The notes beneath the pieces are model-generated. The model did no database searches, was not told where the DNA came from, and saw nothing but the letters and a program-made list of their open reading frames with translations. The position numbers and the translations under genes are program-made. This document shows positions 1-8,149 of a stretch of DNA of 64,000 bases, one piece after another (the stretch's first letter is position 1; each line of letters begins with the position of its first letter). Origin of the DNA: Alphaproteobacteria bacterium (lineage in GTDB: Bacteria > Pseudomonadota > Alphaproteobacteria > UBA6615); NCBI GenBank assembly GCA_039980135.1, contig JBDXCV010000006.1, forward strand, positions 124,001 through 188,000. Reading direction: 5' to 3'.

Positions 1-90
1 TTTCGGACTGCGAACTTTCGCCGCCGGGGTGCAATCCGGCAGGCGTCGCGCGCAAGCTTTCAGAGTGGCAATGCCCGGTCTGTGAACTGC

Positions 91-1266
91 CTAGAGCGGC
101 AACTCATGGGCCATGACGACATGATCGCGGGTCATGTCCTTGAGGTCCGAAAGGCCCATGACACCCATGGTGCGGCGCATTTCGGTGTGGAGAATCTCCA
201 GCGCCCGGCACGCGCCGGCCTCGCCCGCCGCCGCGACTCCGTAGAGTGTGGCCCGACCGACGATCACGGCGTCGGCGCCGAGCGCCAGTCCCTTGAGGAT
301 ATCCGAGCCGCGCCGGAAACCGGAATCGACGATCACGGTCATCCGGTCGCCCACTTCGCGCACGACCGACGGCAACACGTCGATCGGGGCCAGTGCGGTG
401 TCCGAGGCGATCCCGCCATGGTTGGAGATGATCACCCCGTCCACGCCATGTTCCGCGCATTTCACCGCGTCATCGGCGTGAAGGATGCCCTTCACGATCA
501 GGGTGCGGGGCCACATGTCCCTGATTCGCTTCAGGAACTCCCAGTCGAGCGTGTCGTTCTTGAACAGGAAGTCGCGCACCCCGGTGGGCGACAGGCCTTC
601 GGGCATATCGATGTTGCGGTAGCGGGGCAGATGGCCCTCGGCCATAAGGTATCGCCCCATGGTGCCGAACAGCCAGCGCGGATGGGTGGCCAGGTCGTAG
701 ATCGTCCGCGGTGTCGGGCGCACGGGGATGGTGGTGCCGTTGCGGATGTCGAACTCGCGATTGTAGGGGATCGTGGAATCGACCGTCAGCACGAGCGTCT
801 CGAATCCGGCCGCCTCGACCCGCGGCACGACCCTGAGCGAGGCCTCCATGTCACGCCAGACATACAGGTGGTACCACTGGCGCCCGCCGCCCCGCTCCAT
901 GATCTGCTCGAGCGGCGTGTTGGCGGTGCTGGCCAGGGTGAACGGGATACCGGCCTTCGCGGCGGCCTTCGCCAGGTCGGTCTCGGCCCGGAACCAGAGG
1001 AACCCGGCCGGGCCGGTCGGGCCGATCACCACGGGCATGTCCACGGGCTTCCCGAATAGTGTCGAACGGGTGTGCCGTTCCGATGTGTCGTTCAGCACGC
1101 GCGAACGCAGCTTGATCCGTTCCAGTGCGGCGCGGTTGTTGCGCAGGGCCACATCGTCCTCCGAGCCGCGGTCGATATAGTCGAACAACCCCTTGGTCAG
1201 GCGGCGTTTCGCCATCAGGCGGAGGTCTTCGATGTTCAGGGCTTTACGCGATAGATTGGTCATCAT
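91..1266 (-). CDS. FMN-dependent alpha-hydroxy acid oxidase/dehydrogenase, active-site variant
   Basis: A 391-residue protein of the glycolate oxidase / L-lactate dehydrogenase / mandelate dehydrogenase family, which oxidises 2-hydroxy acids with FMN. Visible family marks are a GPTGPAGF segment near residue 82, NREFDIRN (carrying the first substrate-binding Arg), LIVKGI (FMN Lys), IISNHGG (catalytic His base) and DSGFRRGSDILKGLALGA (FMN phosphate site). Oddly, the residue after HGG, an Arg that holds the substrate carboxylate in characterised members, is Ile here (HGGIASD). The substrate may therefore differ, or activity may be lost. The start is a tandem ATG-ATG that overlaps the TGA of the upstream MscS gene, so the two are probably translationally coupled. 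Family assignment is firm; substrate is unknown. Confidence 0.9.
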   Translation of the reverse strand: MMTNLSRKALNIEDLRLMAKRRLTKGLFDYIDRGSEDDVALRNNRAALERIKLRSRVLNDTSERHTRSTLFGKPVDMPVVIGPTGPAGFLWFRAETDLAKAAAKAGIPFTLASTANTPLEQIMERGGGRQWYHLYVWRDMEASLRVVPRVEAAGFETLVLTVDSTIPYNREFDIRNGTTIPVRPTPRTIYDLATHPRWLFGTMGRYLMAEGHLPRYRNIDMPEGLSPTGVRDFLFKNDTLDWEFLKRIRDMWPRTLIVKGILHADDAVKCAEHGVDGVIISNHGGIASDTALAPIDVLPSVVREVGDRMTVIVDSGFRRGSDILKGLALGADAVIVGRATLYGVAAAGEAGACRALEILHTEMRRTMGVMGLSDLKDMTRDHVVMAHELPL

Positions 1267-2120
1267 TTCCTCAAAAACTTGCGGCGTGTGCGCCGGCGTT
1301 GGCGCGGCGCGTAGGTTTCGACCTCGTAATTGACCGTCACCATCCAGTCCGCATAGTCCGGGTCGAGCTGCCGGATTGCCTGGATCATGCCCTGGCGGAA
1401 CGCACCCTCGATGGGCGCGCCGCGGCCCGGCCAGATGCGGAACTTGATCCGCAGATAGCTGTTGCCCGCCGCGTTGGTGTGCGGACCGGTGATCTCGGCG
1501 GGCGCGCGCAGGATGCCGGGGAACTGCTCGACGGCGGCGTCGGTCATGCGCCGGGTGGTGTCTTCTGCTTTCTCGGCTGCCTCATCCGGCAGCACCACAT
1601 CGACCAGGCAGCGCACATAACCGCGCGGATAGGCGATGACGTTGGTGATCGACCGGTTGGGCACGAACACCTCCGCGCCCATCGGGTTGCGCAAAACGGT
1701 GAAGCGCATGCCGAACTTCTCGACCACGCCCACCTGGCCGCTGATCTCGACCACGTCGCCGATATCGAACAGGTCGGTGAACACCACCGTCATGCCGCTG
1801 ACCACGTCCTGCACCAGGCCCTGGGAGCCGAACGCGACGGCCAGTCCGATGATCGAGGCGCTGGCGAAATAGGTCTTGAGGGACACGCCGAGCTCCGACA
1901 GGGCGAAGCCGCCGGCACCGAAATACAAAGCGAAGATCAGCACGCTGGTGACCAGGCTGATGATCGTGCGGGACTTGGAGATATGCGCGGCGACCGCGCT
2001 GGTCATGGCGCGGGTGGCCGACAGGCGGATCAGATACACCAGCAGATGCGCGCCGAGCGCGACGGCGCCGACAAGCGCCACGCGCTGCCAGTTCGCGAGA
2101 TCAGCGAGGAAGGCGGTCAT
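1263..2120 (-). CDS. MscS-family small-conductance mechanosensitive channel
   Basis: A 285-residue inner-membrane protein with the MscS core. There are hydrophobic helices at about residues 12-32 and 50-75, then the glycine/alanine-rich pore helix (about 85-115, including GLAVAFGSQGLVQDVVSG), then the beta domain (GDVVEISGQVGVVEKFGMR and NPMGAEVFVPNRSI). It has a basic C-terminal tail (RQRRRTRRK). Such channels open under membrane tension to release solutes after hypo-osmotic shock. It lies 36 bp downstream of the HIBADH-like gene and overlaps the oxidase gene by four bases (ATGA), which makes a three-gene minus-strand operon likely. No strong Shine-Dalgarno sequence precedes the ATG. Confidence 0.9.
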   Translation of the reverse strand: MTAFLADLANWQRVALVGAVALGAHLLVYLIRLSATRAMTSAVAAHISKSRTIISLVTSVLIFALYFGAGGFALSELGVSLKTYFASASIIGLAVAFGSQGLVQDVVSGMTVVFTDLFDIGDVVEISGQVGVVEKFGMRFTVLRNPMGAEVFVPNRSITNVIAYPRGYVRCLVDVVLPDEAAEKAEDTTRRMTDAAVEQFPGILRAPAEITGPHTNAAGNSYLRIKFRIWPGRGAPIEGAFRQGMIQAIRQLDPDYADWMVTVNYEVETYAPRQRRRTRRKFLRK

Positions 2121-2156
2121 GGGGTGGGCGAGGGGTGGTGCAAAGCATTGTTGCGT

Positions 2157-3077
2157 CTATTTTCCGAACGGCACGTCGTCGATCCCTTCGCGTTCCTCGA
2201 GGCCGGCCATGCCGCGCAGGATCTCGAAGAAGGCGACCGTGTCCTTCTGGCTGTAACCCTTTTCCAGCGCGGCCTGCATGATCTGCGCATATTGCTGGAT
2301 CACCATCGCCGGCGCGCCGAGCTGCTGGCCCATTTCCATCATCAGGCGCGCGTCCTTGAGGCTGATCGCCACCTTGCCCTGTTGGGAATAGTCGGCGTCG
2401 ATCATCTTCGGGCCCTTGTCGACCATCGTCTTGGAACTGCACGCCCCGTCCTGCAACACGGCGAGCAGATTGTCGGAATCCAGCCCGGCCTTCTGGCCCA
2501 TCACCAGCCCCTCGGCGAAGACGAACCGGTTGCCGGCGAGAATCATGTTGATGATCAGCTTGGTGCGCGCGCCCGAGCCCGAAGGGCCCATGTAATAGGC
2601 GGCGCGCGAGAAGCCCGCGAAGGCTTCGCGACAGGCCTCGAAATCGGCCTCCTCGCCGCCGACGATGACCACCAGGTCGCCCGCCTGGGCCATGGTCGAG
2701 GTGCCCGAGACGGTGCTGTCGAGATAACGGATGCCCCGTTCTTTGAGTTCCGCGGCGGTGCGCTCCGTATCGACGGGCCGCGCGGTGGTCGTGTCCATGA
2801 TGATCAGGTCGTCGGACGCGGCCCCGGCGATGCCGTTGCCGTCTTCGAAGATCACCGTCCGGGCGACGTCGCTGGTCGGGACGGAGATGATCAGCCGGTC
2901 GACGTCCTTCGCCGCGGCAGCGGGGGTATCGACGGGGTGGCCGCCGGCTGCGGCCAGCTGGTCCATCCGCGCGGGGTCCGGGTCGAAGCCCTGCACGATG
3001 TACTGATGCTCATGCAGATGCTTGATGAAGGCTTGGCCCATCAGGCCCATGCCCACCAGTCCGATACGTCGCGTCAT
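2157..3077 (-). CDS. NAD(P)-dependent beta-hydroxyacid dehydrogenase (3-hydroxyisobutyrate dehydrogenase family)
   Basis: A 306-residue protein of the 6-phosphogluconate / 3-hydroxyisobutyrate dehydrogenase superfamily. The N-terminal Rossmann fold shows IGLVGMGLMGQAF (GxGxxG). The substrate-binding STVSG segment, the GPSGSGARTK segment with the catalytic Lys, and the following N (INMILAGN) are all present, so it should be active. It reduces or oxidises a short beta-hydroxyacid. Members act on 3-hydroxyisobutyrate, tartronate semialdehyde or related compounds, and sequence alone does not decide which. The start has a GGGGA Shine-Dalgarno 8 nt upstream. It is the first gene of the probable operon with the MscS channel and the hydroxy-acid oxidase. 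Confidence 0.88.
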   Translation of the reverse strand: MTRRIGLVGMGLMGQAFIKHLHEHQYIVQGFDPDPARMDQLAAAGGHPVDTPAAAAKDVDRLIISVPTSDVARTVIFEDGNGIAGAASDDLIIMDTTTARPVDTERTAAELKERGIRYLDSTVSGTSTMAQAGDLVVIVGGEEADFEACREAFAGFSRAAYYMGPSGSGARTKLIINMILAGNRFVFAEGLVMGQKAGLDSDNLLAVLQDGACSSKTMVDKGPKMIDADYSQQGKVAISLKDARLMMEMGQQLGAPAMVIQQYAQIMQAALEKGYSQKDTVAFFEILRGMAGLEEREGIDDVPFGK

Positions 3078-3158
3078 GTGAATTTTCCCCGTGTGCGAAT
3101 GATCTTGTTGTTGGCAGTGATCTTACGGCCTTGGACATGCGGCGTCACGCAGGGCCTC

Positions 3159-3250
3159 TCCTTCGCGACGCCCGCTGCGCGGGCTCCTCAGGATGCGGCC
3201 TCTTACCATCCTCGTCCTGAGGAGCCGCCGACTGGCGGCGTCTCGAAGGA
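3159..3250. repeat. Long palindromic BIME-like repeat, copy 1
   Basis: This lies in the 211-bp gap between the divergent HIBADH-like gene and tlyA. Two inverted arms (about 3159-3195 and 3208-3250) each carry CCTGAGGAG, a small variable hairpin, then CGTC(T/G)CGAAGGA. The hairpin inside each arm differs in sequence (CCCGC..GCGGG versus CCGCC..GGCGG) but keeps its pairing. A second copy with the same framework lies at 7146-7240. This is typical of dispersed intergenic palindromes of alphaproteobacteria. The function of this copy is unknown; it could form a large cruciform or a stable 3' RNA structure. Confidence 0.8.
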
Positions 3251-3288
3251 CGATGGGCGCACACTACCATTCGTGCTAATCCCCACTC

Positions 3289-4062
3289 GTGGCACAGCAC
3301 TCCAAATCACCGCAGAAGAGACCGTCCAGGACCCGCGCCGACGCGGCGCTGGTGGACCGCGGCCTCGTGGAGACGCGCACCCGCGCCCAGGCGCTGATCC
3401 TGGCGGGGAAAATCTTCTCCGGCGAACGCCGGGTCGAGAAGGCGGGGGAGAATATCGCCGACGACGCGCCGCTGGAGCTGCGCGGGCAGGACCACCCGTG
3501 GGTCAGCCGGGGCGGGCTGAAGCTCGACCATGCGCTGGACGAGCTGGGTATCGACATGACCGGCGCCGTGGCGATCGATGTAGGGGCGTCCACGGGCGGT
3601 TTCACGGACGTGCTGCTGTCGCGCGGTGCTGCGCGAGTCTATGCCGTCGATGTGGGGCATGGGCAGTTCGCCTGGAAGCTGCGCAACGAAGGGCGGGTGG
3701 TGGTGTTGGAGAAAACCAACGCCCGGCACCTGACCGCAGAGCACATCCCCGAACCGGTGGATGCGATCGTCTGCGATGCGAGTTTCATCGGGCTCGAGGT
3801 CGTGTTGCCCGCATCCATGGCGCTGGCCGCGCCGGGCGCGCGGCTGGTGGCGCTGATCAAGCCCCAGTTTGAGGTCGGCAAGGCCGATGTCGGCAAGAAG
3901 GGCGTGGTGCGCGACCCGGCCCTGCATGACGCGGTCTGCGCGCGCATCCGGGGCTGGATCGACGGGCTGCCCGGCTGGCAAGTGATCGGCCTGGAGGAGA
4001 GCCCGATCACGGGTCCCGAGGGCAACAAGGAATTTCTGATCGGGGCTGTTTATGGCGGATGA
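3289..4062 (+). CDS. tlyA: TlyA family rRNA 2'-O-cytidine methyltransferase
   Basis: A 257-residue protein with an N-terminal S4 RNA-binding domain (ADAALVDRGLVETRTRAQAL) joined to an FtsJ-like Rossmann methyltransferase domain. The SAM motif is AIDVGASTGGFTDVLL, followed by a catalytic-type Lys (IKPQFEVGK). TlyA enzymes 2'-O-methylate cytidines of 16S and/or 23S rRNA; some members are annotated as hemolysin A. The GTG at 3289 is the only start that keeps the basic N-terminal tail and the complete S4 domain; no strong Shine-Dalgarno is seen. Its 3' end overlaps the next gene by 11 bp, so the two RNA methyltransferases form an operon. Confidence 0.9.
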   Translation: MAQHSKSPQKRPSRTRADAALVDRGLVETRTRAQALILAGKIFSGERRVEKAGENIADDAPLELRGQDHPWVSRGGLKLDHALDELGIDMTGAVAIDVGASTGGFTDVLLSRGAARVYAVDVGHGQFAWKLRNEGRVVVLEKTNARHLTAEHIPEPVDAIVCDASFIGLEVVLPASMALAAPGARLVALIKPQFEVGKADVGKKGVVRDPALHDAVCARIRGWIDGLPGWQVIGLEESPITGPEGNKEFLIGAVYGG

Positions 4063-5347
4063 AGTGACGGTCGAGGTCGAGACGCTCGGCCCGCGCGGCG
4101 ACGGGATCGCGAAAAACCCGGGGGGCGGCGCGCGGGGGCGGCTCTATATCGCCGGCGCGCTGCCGGACGAGCGGGTGCGGGTGCGCCCGGGCAACAAGCG
4201 CGGCGACGGGCTCGAGGCGAAACTGCTGGAGATCATCACGCCGTCAGACGACCGGGCCGCACCGCCTTGCCGGCATTTCGCGACCTGTGGCGGTTGCAGT
4301 GTCCAGCATCTGGGGGTGGACGCCTACCGTGCCTGGAAGCGCGAGCTGGTGGTCGCCGCGATCGAACGCCTGGGGTTCGACCGGGAAATCGTCGCGCCGT
4401 TGGTTGCGACGGAAAGCAACGGCCGCCGGCGCGCGACCTTCGCCGCATTCCGGCCGCGCGCGAAGGATTCCAAGACCTTCTTCGGGTTTCACACCCGAGC
4501 GAGCCGCCATGTGGTCGAGCTGGAGGAATGCCTGATCCTGCATCCCGAACTGATGGCGCTGGTGCCGAAGCTGCGCCAGGTGCTGGCCGACATCGTGCCG
4601 CCGGGCGCGCGCTGGGATGTCTCGGTGACCCGTGCCGACAACGGCTTCGACGTTCTGATCGTCGCCGCCCATGAGCCGGGGCCGGATGCGAGCATGGCGC
4701 TGGCCATGTTTGCCGATGCCGAGGGGCTCGCGCGGATCGCCTGGCAGCTGGAAGGACGCAGCCGGGATGAAATCGAGCCGGTGGCGTTGCACCGGATGCC
4801 GGTACTCGAACTCTCGGGCGTGCCTGTGGAGATTCCGCCGGGGGTGTTCCTGCAGGCGAGTGCAGAGGCCGAAGGGATACTCGCAGGACTTGTCGTTGAA
4901 GCCAGCCAGGGTTTACGCGTGGCCGATCTCTATTGCGGGGTCGGTACGTTTGCGTTGCCTCTGGCCGCCGCCGGCGCGTCGGTCATGGCCGTGGATGGCG
5001 ATGATGCCGCGATAGCGGCGCTGGCCCATGCGGCCGGGACCGCCGGCTTCGGCGGTCAGGTGATGGCCGAGGCGCGAGACCTGGTGCGCCGTCCCATGGC
5101 AGCAGAGGAATTCAGGCGGATCGAGACGATTGTCTTCGACCCGCCGCGCGCCGGGGCCGCGGCCCAGGCCGCGGAGATTGCGCAGACAGATGCGACGCGG
5201 GTCGTCGCCGTGTCCTGCAATCCGACGACGTTTGCCCGTGATGCGCGCGCGCTGGTGGGGGGTGGTTACACGCTGGAGCGGATCACGCCCGTCGATCAGT
5301 TCGTCTGGACCGGGCATGTTGAGCTGGTGGCGGTGTTTTCGAAGTAG
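4052..5347 (+). CDS. RlmD/RumA-like 23S rRNA (uracil-C5)-methyltransferase
   Basis: A 431-residue class I RNA m5U methyltransferase. The N-terminal TRAM domain (about 1-62) is followed by an iron-sulfur site with Cys73, Cys79, Cys82 and Cys160, as in RumA. The SAM motif is VADLYCGVGTFALPLA, the FDPPRAG loop is present, and the catalytic Cys is in AVSCNPTTFARD (about residue 388). It should bind a [4Fe-4S] cluster and methylate uridine in rRNA or tRNA; the exact site cannot be read from sequence. It starts inside the end of tlyA, so translation is probably coupled. Confidence 0.9.
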   Translation: MADEVTVEVETLGPRGDGIAKNPGGGARGRLYIAGALPDERVRVRPGNKRGDGLEAKLLEIITPSDDRAAPPCRHFATCGGCSVQHLGVDAYRAWKRELVVAAIERLGFDREIVAPLVATESNGRRRATFAAFRPRAKDSKTFFGFHTRASRHVVELEECLILHPELMALVPKLRQVLADIVPPGARWDVSVTRADNGFDVLIVAAHEPGPDASMALAMFADAEGLARIAWQLEGRSRDEIEPVALHRMPVLELSGVPVEIPPGVFLQASAEAEGILAGLVVEASQGLRVADLYCGVGTFALPLAAAGASVMAVDGDDAAIAALAHAAGTAGFGGQVMAEARDLVRRPMAAEEFRRIETIVFDPPRAGAAAQAAEIAQTDATRVVAVSCNPTTFARDARALVGGGYTLERITPVDQFVWTGHVELVAVFSK

Positions 5348-5428
5348 TTTTCACCTCGGTTGTCGTTCCCACGACGGCCGGAACCCATAACCGCAGGCGT
5401 TCAACCGGCAATGCATTGATGTTTATGG

Positions 5429-5448
5429 ATGCCCGCCTGCGCGGGCAT
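5429..5448. repeat. Perfect hairpin between convergent genes
   Basis: ATGCCCGC and GCGGGCAT (8-bp stem, 4-base CTGC loop) lie in the 116-bp gap between the convergent RlmD-like and NicO genes. The core with GATGCCCGC...GCGGGCATGACGA resembles the common alphaproteobacterial intergenic hairpins and the arms at 8056-8083. There is no U-tract on either side, so it is not a canonical terminator. It may still protect both 3' ends. Confidence 0.6.
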
Positions 5449-5463
5449 GACGAGTTTGTGCGG

Positions 5464-6420
5464 CTAGAGGAGCGGGTGGTTTGCGATTGTCACCGCGCCT
5501 TGCAGCAGCGATACGCCCAGCGCGATGATCAGGACCCCGCCACAAAACGCGATGCCATCGAGCATCACCGGCAATTTTCCCGAGCTCTGGGGCCAGCGGT
5601 CGGCGGCGCGCAGCGTTGCCTGGCGGGCATAGACCGAGGCCAGCGCGATGGCGGACACCGTCAGCGCCGTCCCGGCCGACATAGCAAAGACGGCAGCCCA
5701 GGCCGTGAACCGCAGGCCCAGCACATTCGCCAGGATCAGTACCAGGATGGCGCCGGTACACGGCCGCAGCCCGATCGAGAAAATGATCGCGGCCAGCGCG
5801 CCCAATGATCCCTTGTCGGCCACATGGGCGGCGTCGGGCGCGTGGACATGCCCGCAGGTGCCACAGGCATCGACCGCATGGGGGTCGCGGGCACGGCGGA
5901 CCAGCCGGCGCGCCGTGACACCCGCGAGAATCAGACCGAGCACGGCGACCAGGGCGTAGCTGGTCATCTCGAGCTTGTTTGCGATTCCGGTTGCTTCGCG
6001 CAGGCTGGCGCCGATGACCGCCAGCACGACTTCGATGATAACGATGGCGGTCACGCCCTGCATCATGGCGGCCACAATCGAGAGCATGAGAGACCGCCGC
6101 ACGGCGCCCTCATTGGTCAGAAGATAGGTCGAGATCACGAGCTTGCCGTGACCCGGTCCGGCGGCATGCAGGGTCCCGTAGGCGAAGCTCAAACCAATCA
6201 GTGTCCAGGCCGCCCCCGCGCCATTTTCGGCAACAAGGCGGGTCGCATCGGCAAGACCGCTTTGCAATTCTCGTTGCATCGCCTGGATATCGGACAGGAC
6301 CAAAAGCCAGGTGTCATTGAACAGGAAGATCGCGACCAGCCAGAGTGCCACGATGCCGACGGCCAGCAGGAGCGGGATTGCGAACCCCCGCAGCGCGCTG
6401 CGGTCGGCCCCTAGTTGCAT
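5464..6420 (-). CDS. NicO/RcnA-type nickel-cobalt transporter
   Basis: A 318-residue polytopic membrane protein of the NicO family. A TM near residues 10-30 is followed by a periplasmic loop, then HAAGPGHGKLVISTYLL (the family HAxxPxHxK motif), two further TMs, a His/Cys-rich loop (DACGTCGHVHAPDAAH), and ISIGLRPCTGAILVLILA (second signature), then more TMs. It should move Ni2+ or Co2+ (possibly Zn2+) across the inner membrane; direction cannot be read. The ATG at 6420 overlaps the stop of the DUF1007 gene by 10 bp. DUF1007-NicO pairs are a recurrent proteobacterial arrangement. Cobalt transport would fit the cobalamin genes elsewhere in this window. Confidence 0.88.
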   Translation of the reverse strand: MQLGADRSALRGFAIPLLLAVGIVALWLVAIFLFNDTWLLVLSDIQAMQRELQSGLADATRLVAENGAGAAWTLIGLSFAYGTLHAAGPGHGKLVISTYLLTNEGAVRRSLMLSIVAAMMQGVTAIVIIEVVLAVIGASLREATGIANKLEMTSYALVAVLGLILAGVTARRLVRRARDPHAVDACGTCGHVHAPDAAHVADKGSLGALAAIIFSIGLRPCTGAILVLILANVLGLRFTAWAAVFAMSAGTALTVSAIALASVYARQATLRAADRWPQSSGKLPVMLDGIAFCGGVLIIALGVSLLQGAVTIANHPLL

Positions 6421-7058
6421 GCGATGCGCACGCGTTGGGCGAACATCTCGCCGAGCGTGTCGGGGCCGGTCGCGGCGGCGTCCAGCGACTGGGCGAGTGT
6501 GATCGTCTCCGACGTCGGATTGGCTTCCTCGAGTTGCGCCTCGCAACCGGGTGTCGCGACGGCATCGAGATTGGCCTTCCGGGGGTCTGCGTAGGCGATC
6601 TCGATATAGAAAGTTGGGTCGTAGACGGCATAGGAAAGGACGTCGACCCGCGGATCGACGGGTTCTTCAAACGTGACGACGAAGCGCATCCAGAGCTTGC
6701 CCTCCAGCAGCCCGGCATCGAAGGTTTCGACCGGACCGAGCGTTACCTTGGCGCCGCCGGCCCGGATGTCCGTGAAGAAATCGTGGGGACGCAGATTCTC
6801 GAGGTTTTCCGCGACCATCCGGAGGAAACTCTCCTGATCGACCCCGTCTTCGGTCATTTTATCCTCGATCGCGAACACCGTGTAGAACGGGTCGAAGATC
6901 CAGGCGACCTCCAATCCGGCGACGTTACCGTTGGCGTCGATCACCGGCTTCGTCTCGAGATCGATCCAGACATGGGGGTGCGCACCGGCGTGTCCGCCGG
7001 CCAGAAAGAGTCCGGCCACAAGCGCGAGAACGCCCATGTATCTCGATCGTCTTCGCAC
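6411..7058 (-). CDS. DUF1007 periplasmic protein, partner of the NicO transporter
   Basis: A 215-residue exported protein with a basic N-terminus (MRRRSRYMG), a hydrophobic signal segment and a likely cleavage after AGA. The mature protein begins with HPHVWID, the hallmark of DUF1007, which could ligate a metal. A WIFDPFYTVF segment follows. The gene is directly upstream of, and overlaps, the NicO-type transporter, as in many proteobacteria. It probably works as a periplasmic accessory or metal-binding component of that transporter. The function has not been shown for the family in general and is inferred from context. Confidence 0.85.
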   Translation of the reverse strand: MRRRSRYMGVLALVAGLFLAGGHAGAHPHVWIDLETKPVIDANGNVAGLEVAWIFDPFYTVFAIEDKMTEDGVDQESFLRMVAENLENLRPHDFFTDIRAGGAKVTLGPVETFDAGLLEGKLWMRFVVTFEEPVDPRVDVLSYAVYDPTFYIEIAYADPRKANLDAVATPGCEAQLEEANPTSETITLAQSLDAAATGPDTLGEMFAQRVRIACN

Positions 7059-7145
7059 CCGTTATCTCCTGCAGGGGCTTCGGCACGCACATTCTACATG
7101 GGGGCTCCGCGGCGCCGGAACAACTTCGTGCGATTGTCGCCGCGT

Positions 7146-7240
7146 GCTTCGAGACGCGTTCCTGCGGAACGCTCCTCAGCATGAGGGTTTTTGAGAATCA
7201 TACTCACCCTGAGGAGTCCGCGCAGAGGGCGTCTCGAAGG
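7146..7240. repeat. Long palindromic BIME-like repeat, copy 2
   Basis: This is in the 266-bp gap upstream of the DUF1007 gene. Inverted arms (about 7146-7187 and 7208-7240) have the same framework as the copy at 3159-3250: CCT(G/C)AGGAG, a variable mini-hairpin, then CGTCTCGAAG. The central part (about 7188-7207) is AT-richer and unpaired. The rest of this gap shows no gene. Confidence 0.75.
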
Positions 7241-7324
7241 GGTCAGGCGGGCCTGCGCTTGTCGATATCTGTTGCTGCCGTCCGGGCGGATTTGTGACCC
7301 GCCCGTGGTGCATCGTTACGCCGC

Positions 7325-7951
7325 CTACTTGTCGTGGAGGCCCGGGTCGGGCAGGCGGTTCATACCGAAATATTCCTCGTTCGGCAGCATCCCCAGCCCG
7401 TGCGTCATGCGGTTGGTGTAGTTGAAATAGGCCGTCGTGTCGGTCACCTCGAAGATTTCCTTGGGTCCCAGCCCGACATCGGTCAATTTCTGGCGGTCCG
7501 CATCGCCCAGCTCGGCCGGGTTCGAGGTCAGCTTGAAGGCATAGTCGAGGATCGCGCGCTGGCGCTCGGTCAGGTTTGCCTCGCGGTAATTGATCATCAG
7601 GATATCGCCGAGCACCGGATCATCGGCCAGTTCGCGCACCGCCTGGCTGTGGGAGGTGATGCAGTAGACACAGTGATTGTGGGAGGACACGACGACGGCG
7701 ATCATCTCGCGCTCAAGACGGGTCAGCAGAGCGTCCTCGCCCAGCATCAGCTCGTTGTACTTGCCGATGAAGGTCCGGAGTTTCTCGGGGCGCAGCGAGA
7801 AGGCGCGGATCACGTTGGGGACGAGCCCGAGCTTCTCCTGGCAGATGCGCATGTATTTCTGCAGATCCTCCGGCAGGCCGTCGGGATCGGGGATCGGCAG
7901 CTTCGAGACATGCTGCAGCTGATCGGGGGTTTCGCGCTTCTTCTTGGCCAT
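7325..7951 (-). CDS. Carboxymuconolactone decarboxylase (AhpD-like) peroxidase-related protein
   Basis: A 208-residue protein of the CMD/AhpD superfamily, 'peroxidase-related' subgroup. The characteristic redox motif is in EREMIAVVVSSHNHCVYC (CxxC with the preceding His/Glu relay), followed by ITSHSQAVREL. Relatives form all-helical oligomers and reduce peroxides or act as disulfide reductases; the natural substrate is unknown. The ATG at 7951 was chosen because MAKKKRETPDQLQ begins a charged N-terminus, and the frame upstream runs through the palindromic repeats at 8056-8220. No clear operon partner: aroC lies 280 bp upstream beyond the repeats. Confidence 0.85.
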   Translation of the reverse strand: MAKKKRETPDQLQHVSKLPIPDPDGLPEDLQKYMRICQEKLGLVPNVIRAFSLRPEKLRTFIGKYNELMLGEDALLTRLEREMIAVVVSSHNHCVYCITSHSQAVRELADDPVLGDILMINYREANLTERQRAILDYAFKLTSNPAELGDADRQKLTDVGLGPKEIFEVTDTTAYFNYTNRMTHGLGMLPNEEYFGMNRLPDPGLHDK

Positions 7952-8055
7952 GGGGCTCTCCGGGGGGATCGATCGGGTTGGCCCAATTATAGGGTGCCGG
8001 TTGCGGGCAACCAATGGCGTCCTACGCCACCAAACTCGTCCTGCTCCGACAATAT

Positions 8056-8130
8056 CGTCATGCCCGGACTTGATCCGGGCATCTCGTCTCGGATTGCGCT
8101 GAGATACGCGGATCAAGTCCGCGTATGACG
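8056..8130. repeat. Paired hairpin repeat with CTTGATCCG core
   Basis: Two 28-bp arms (8056-8083 and 8103-8130) lie in inverted orientation. Compared in the same sense, they match at 24 of 28 positions. Each arm is itself a hairpin (GCCCGGA-CTTGA-TCCGGGC and TACGCGGA-CTTGA-TCCGCGTA). All four differences are two compensatory base-pair changes, so the fold is conserved while the sequence drifts. This is a REP/BIME-type intergenic element. Confidence 0.85.
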
Positions 8131-8149
8131 ATTTTCTAATTTTAGGATG

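Noticed and set aside
1125-3872. A 915-codon open frame on the plus strand
   Set aside because: It is antisense to the hydroxy-acid oxidase, MscS and HIBADH-like genes and has no domain; long open antisense frames are expected in high-GC DNA.
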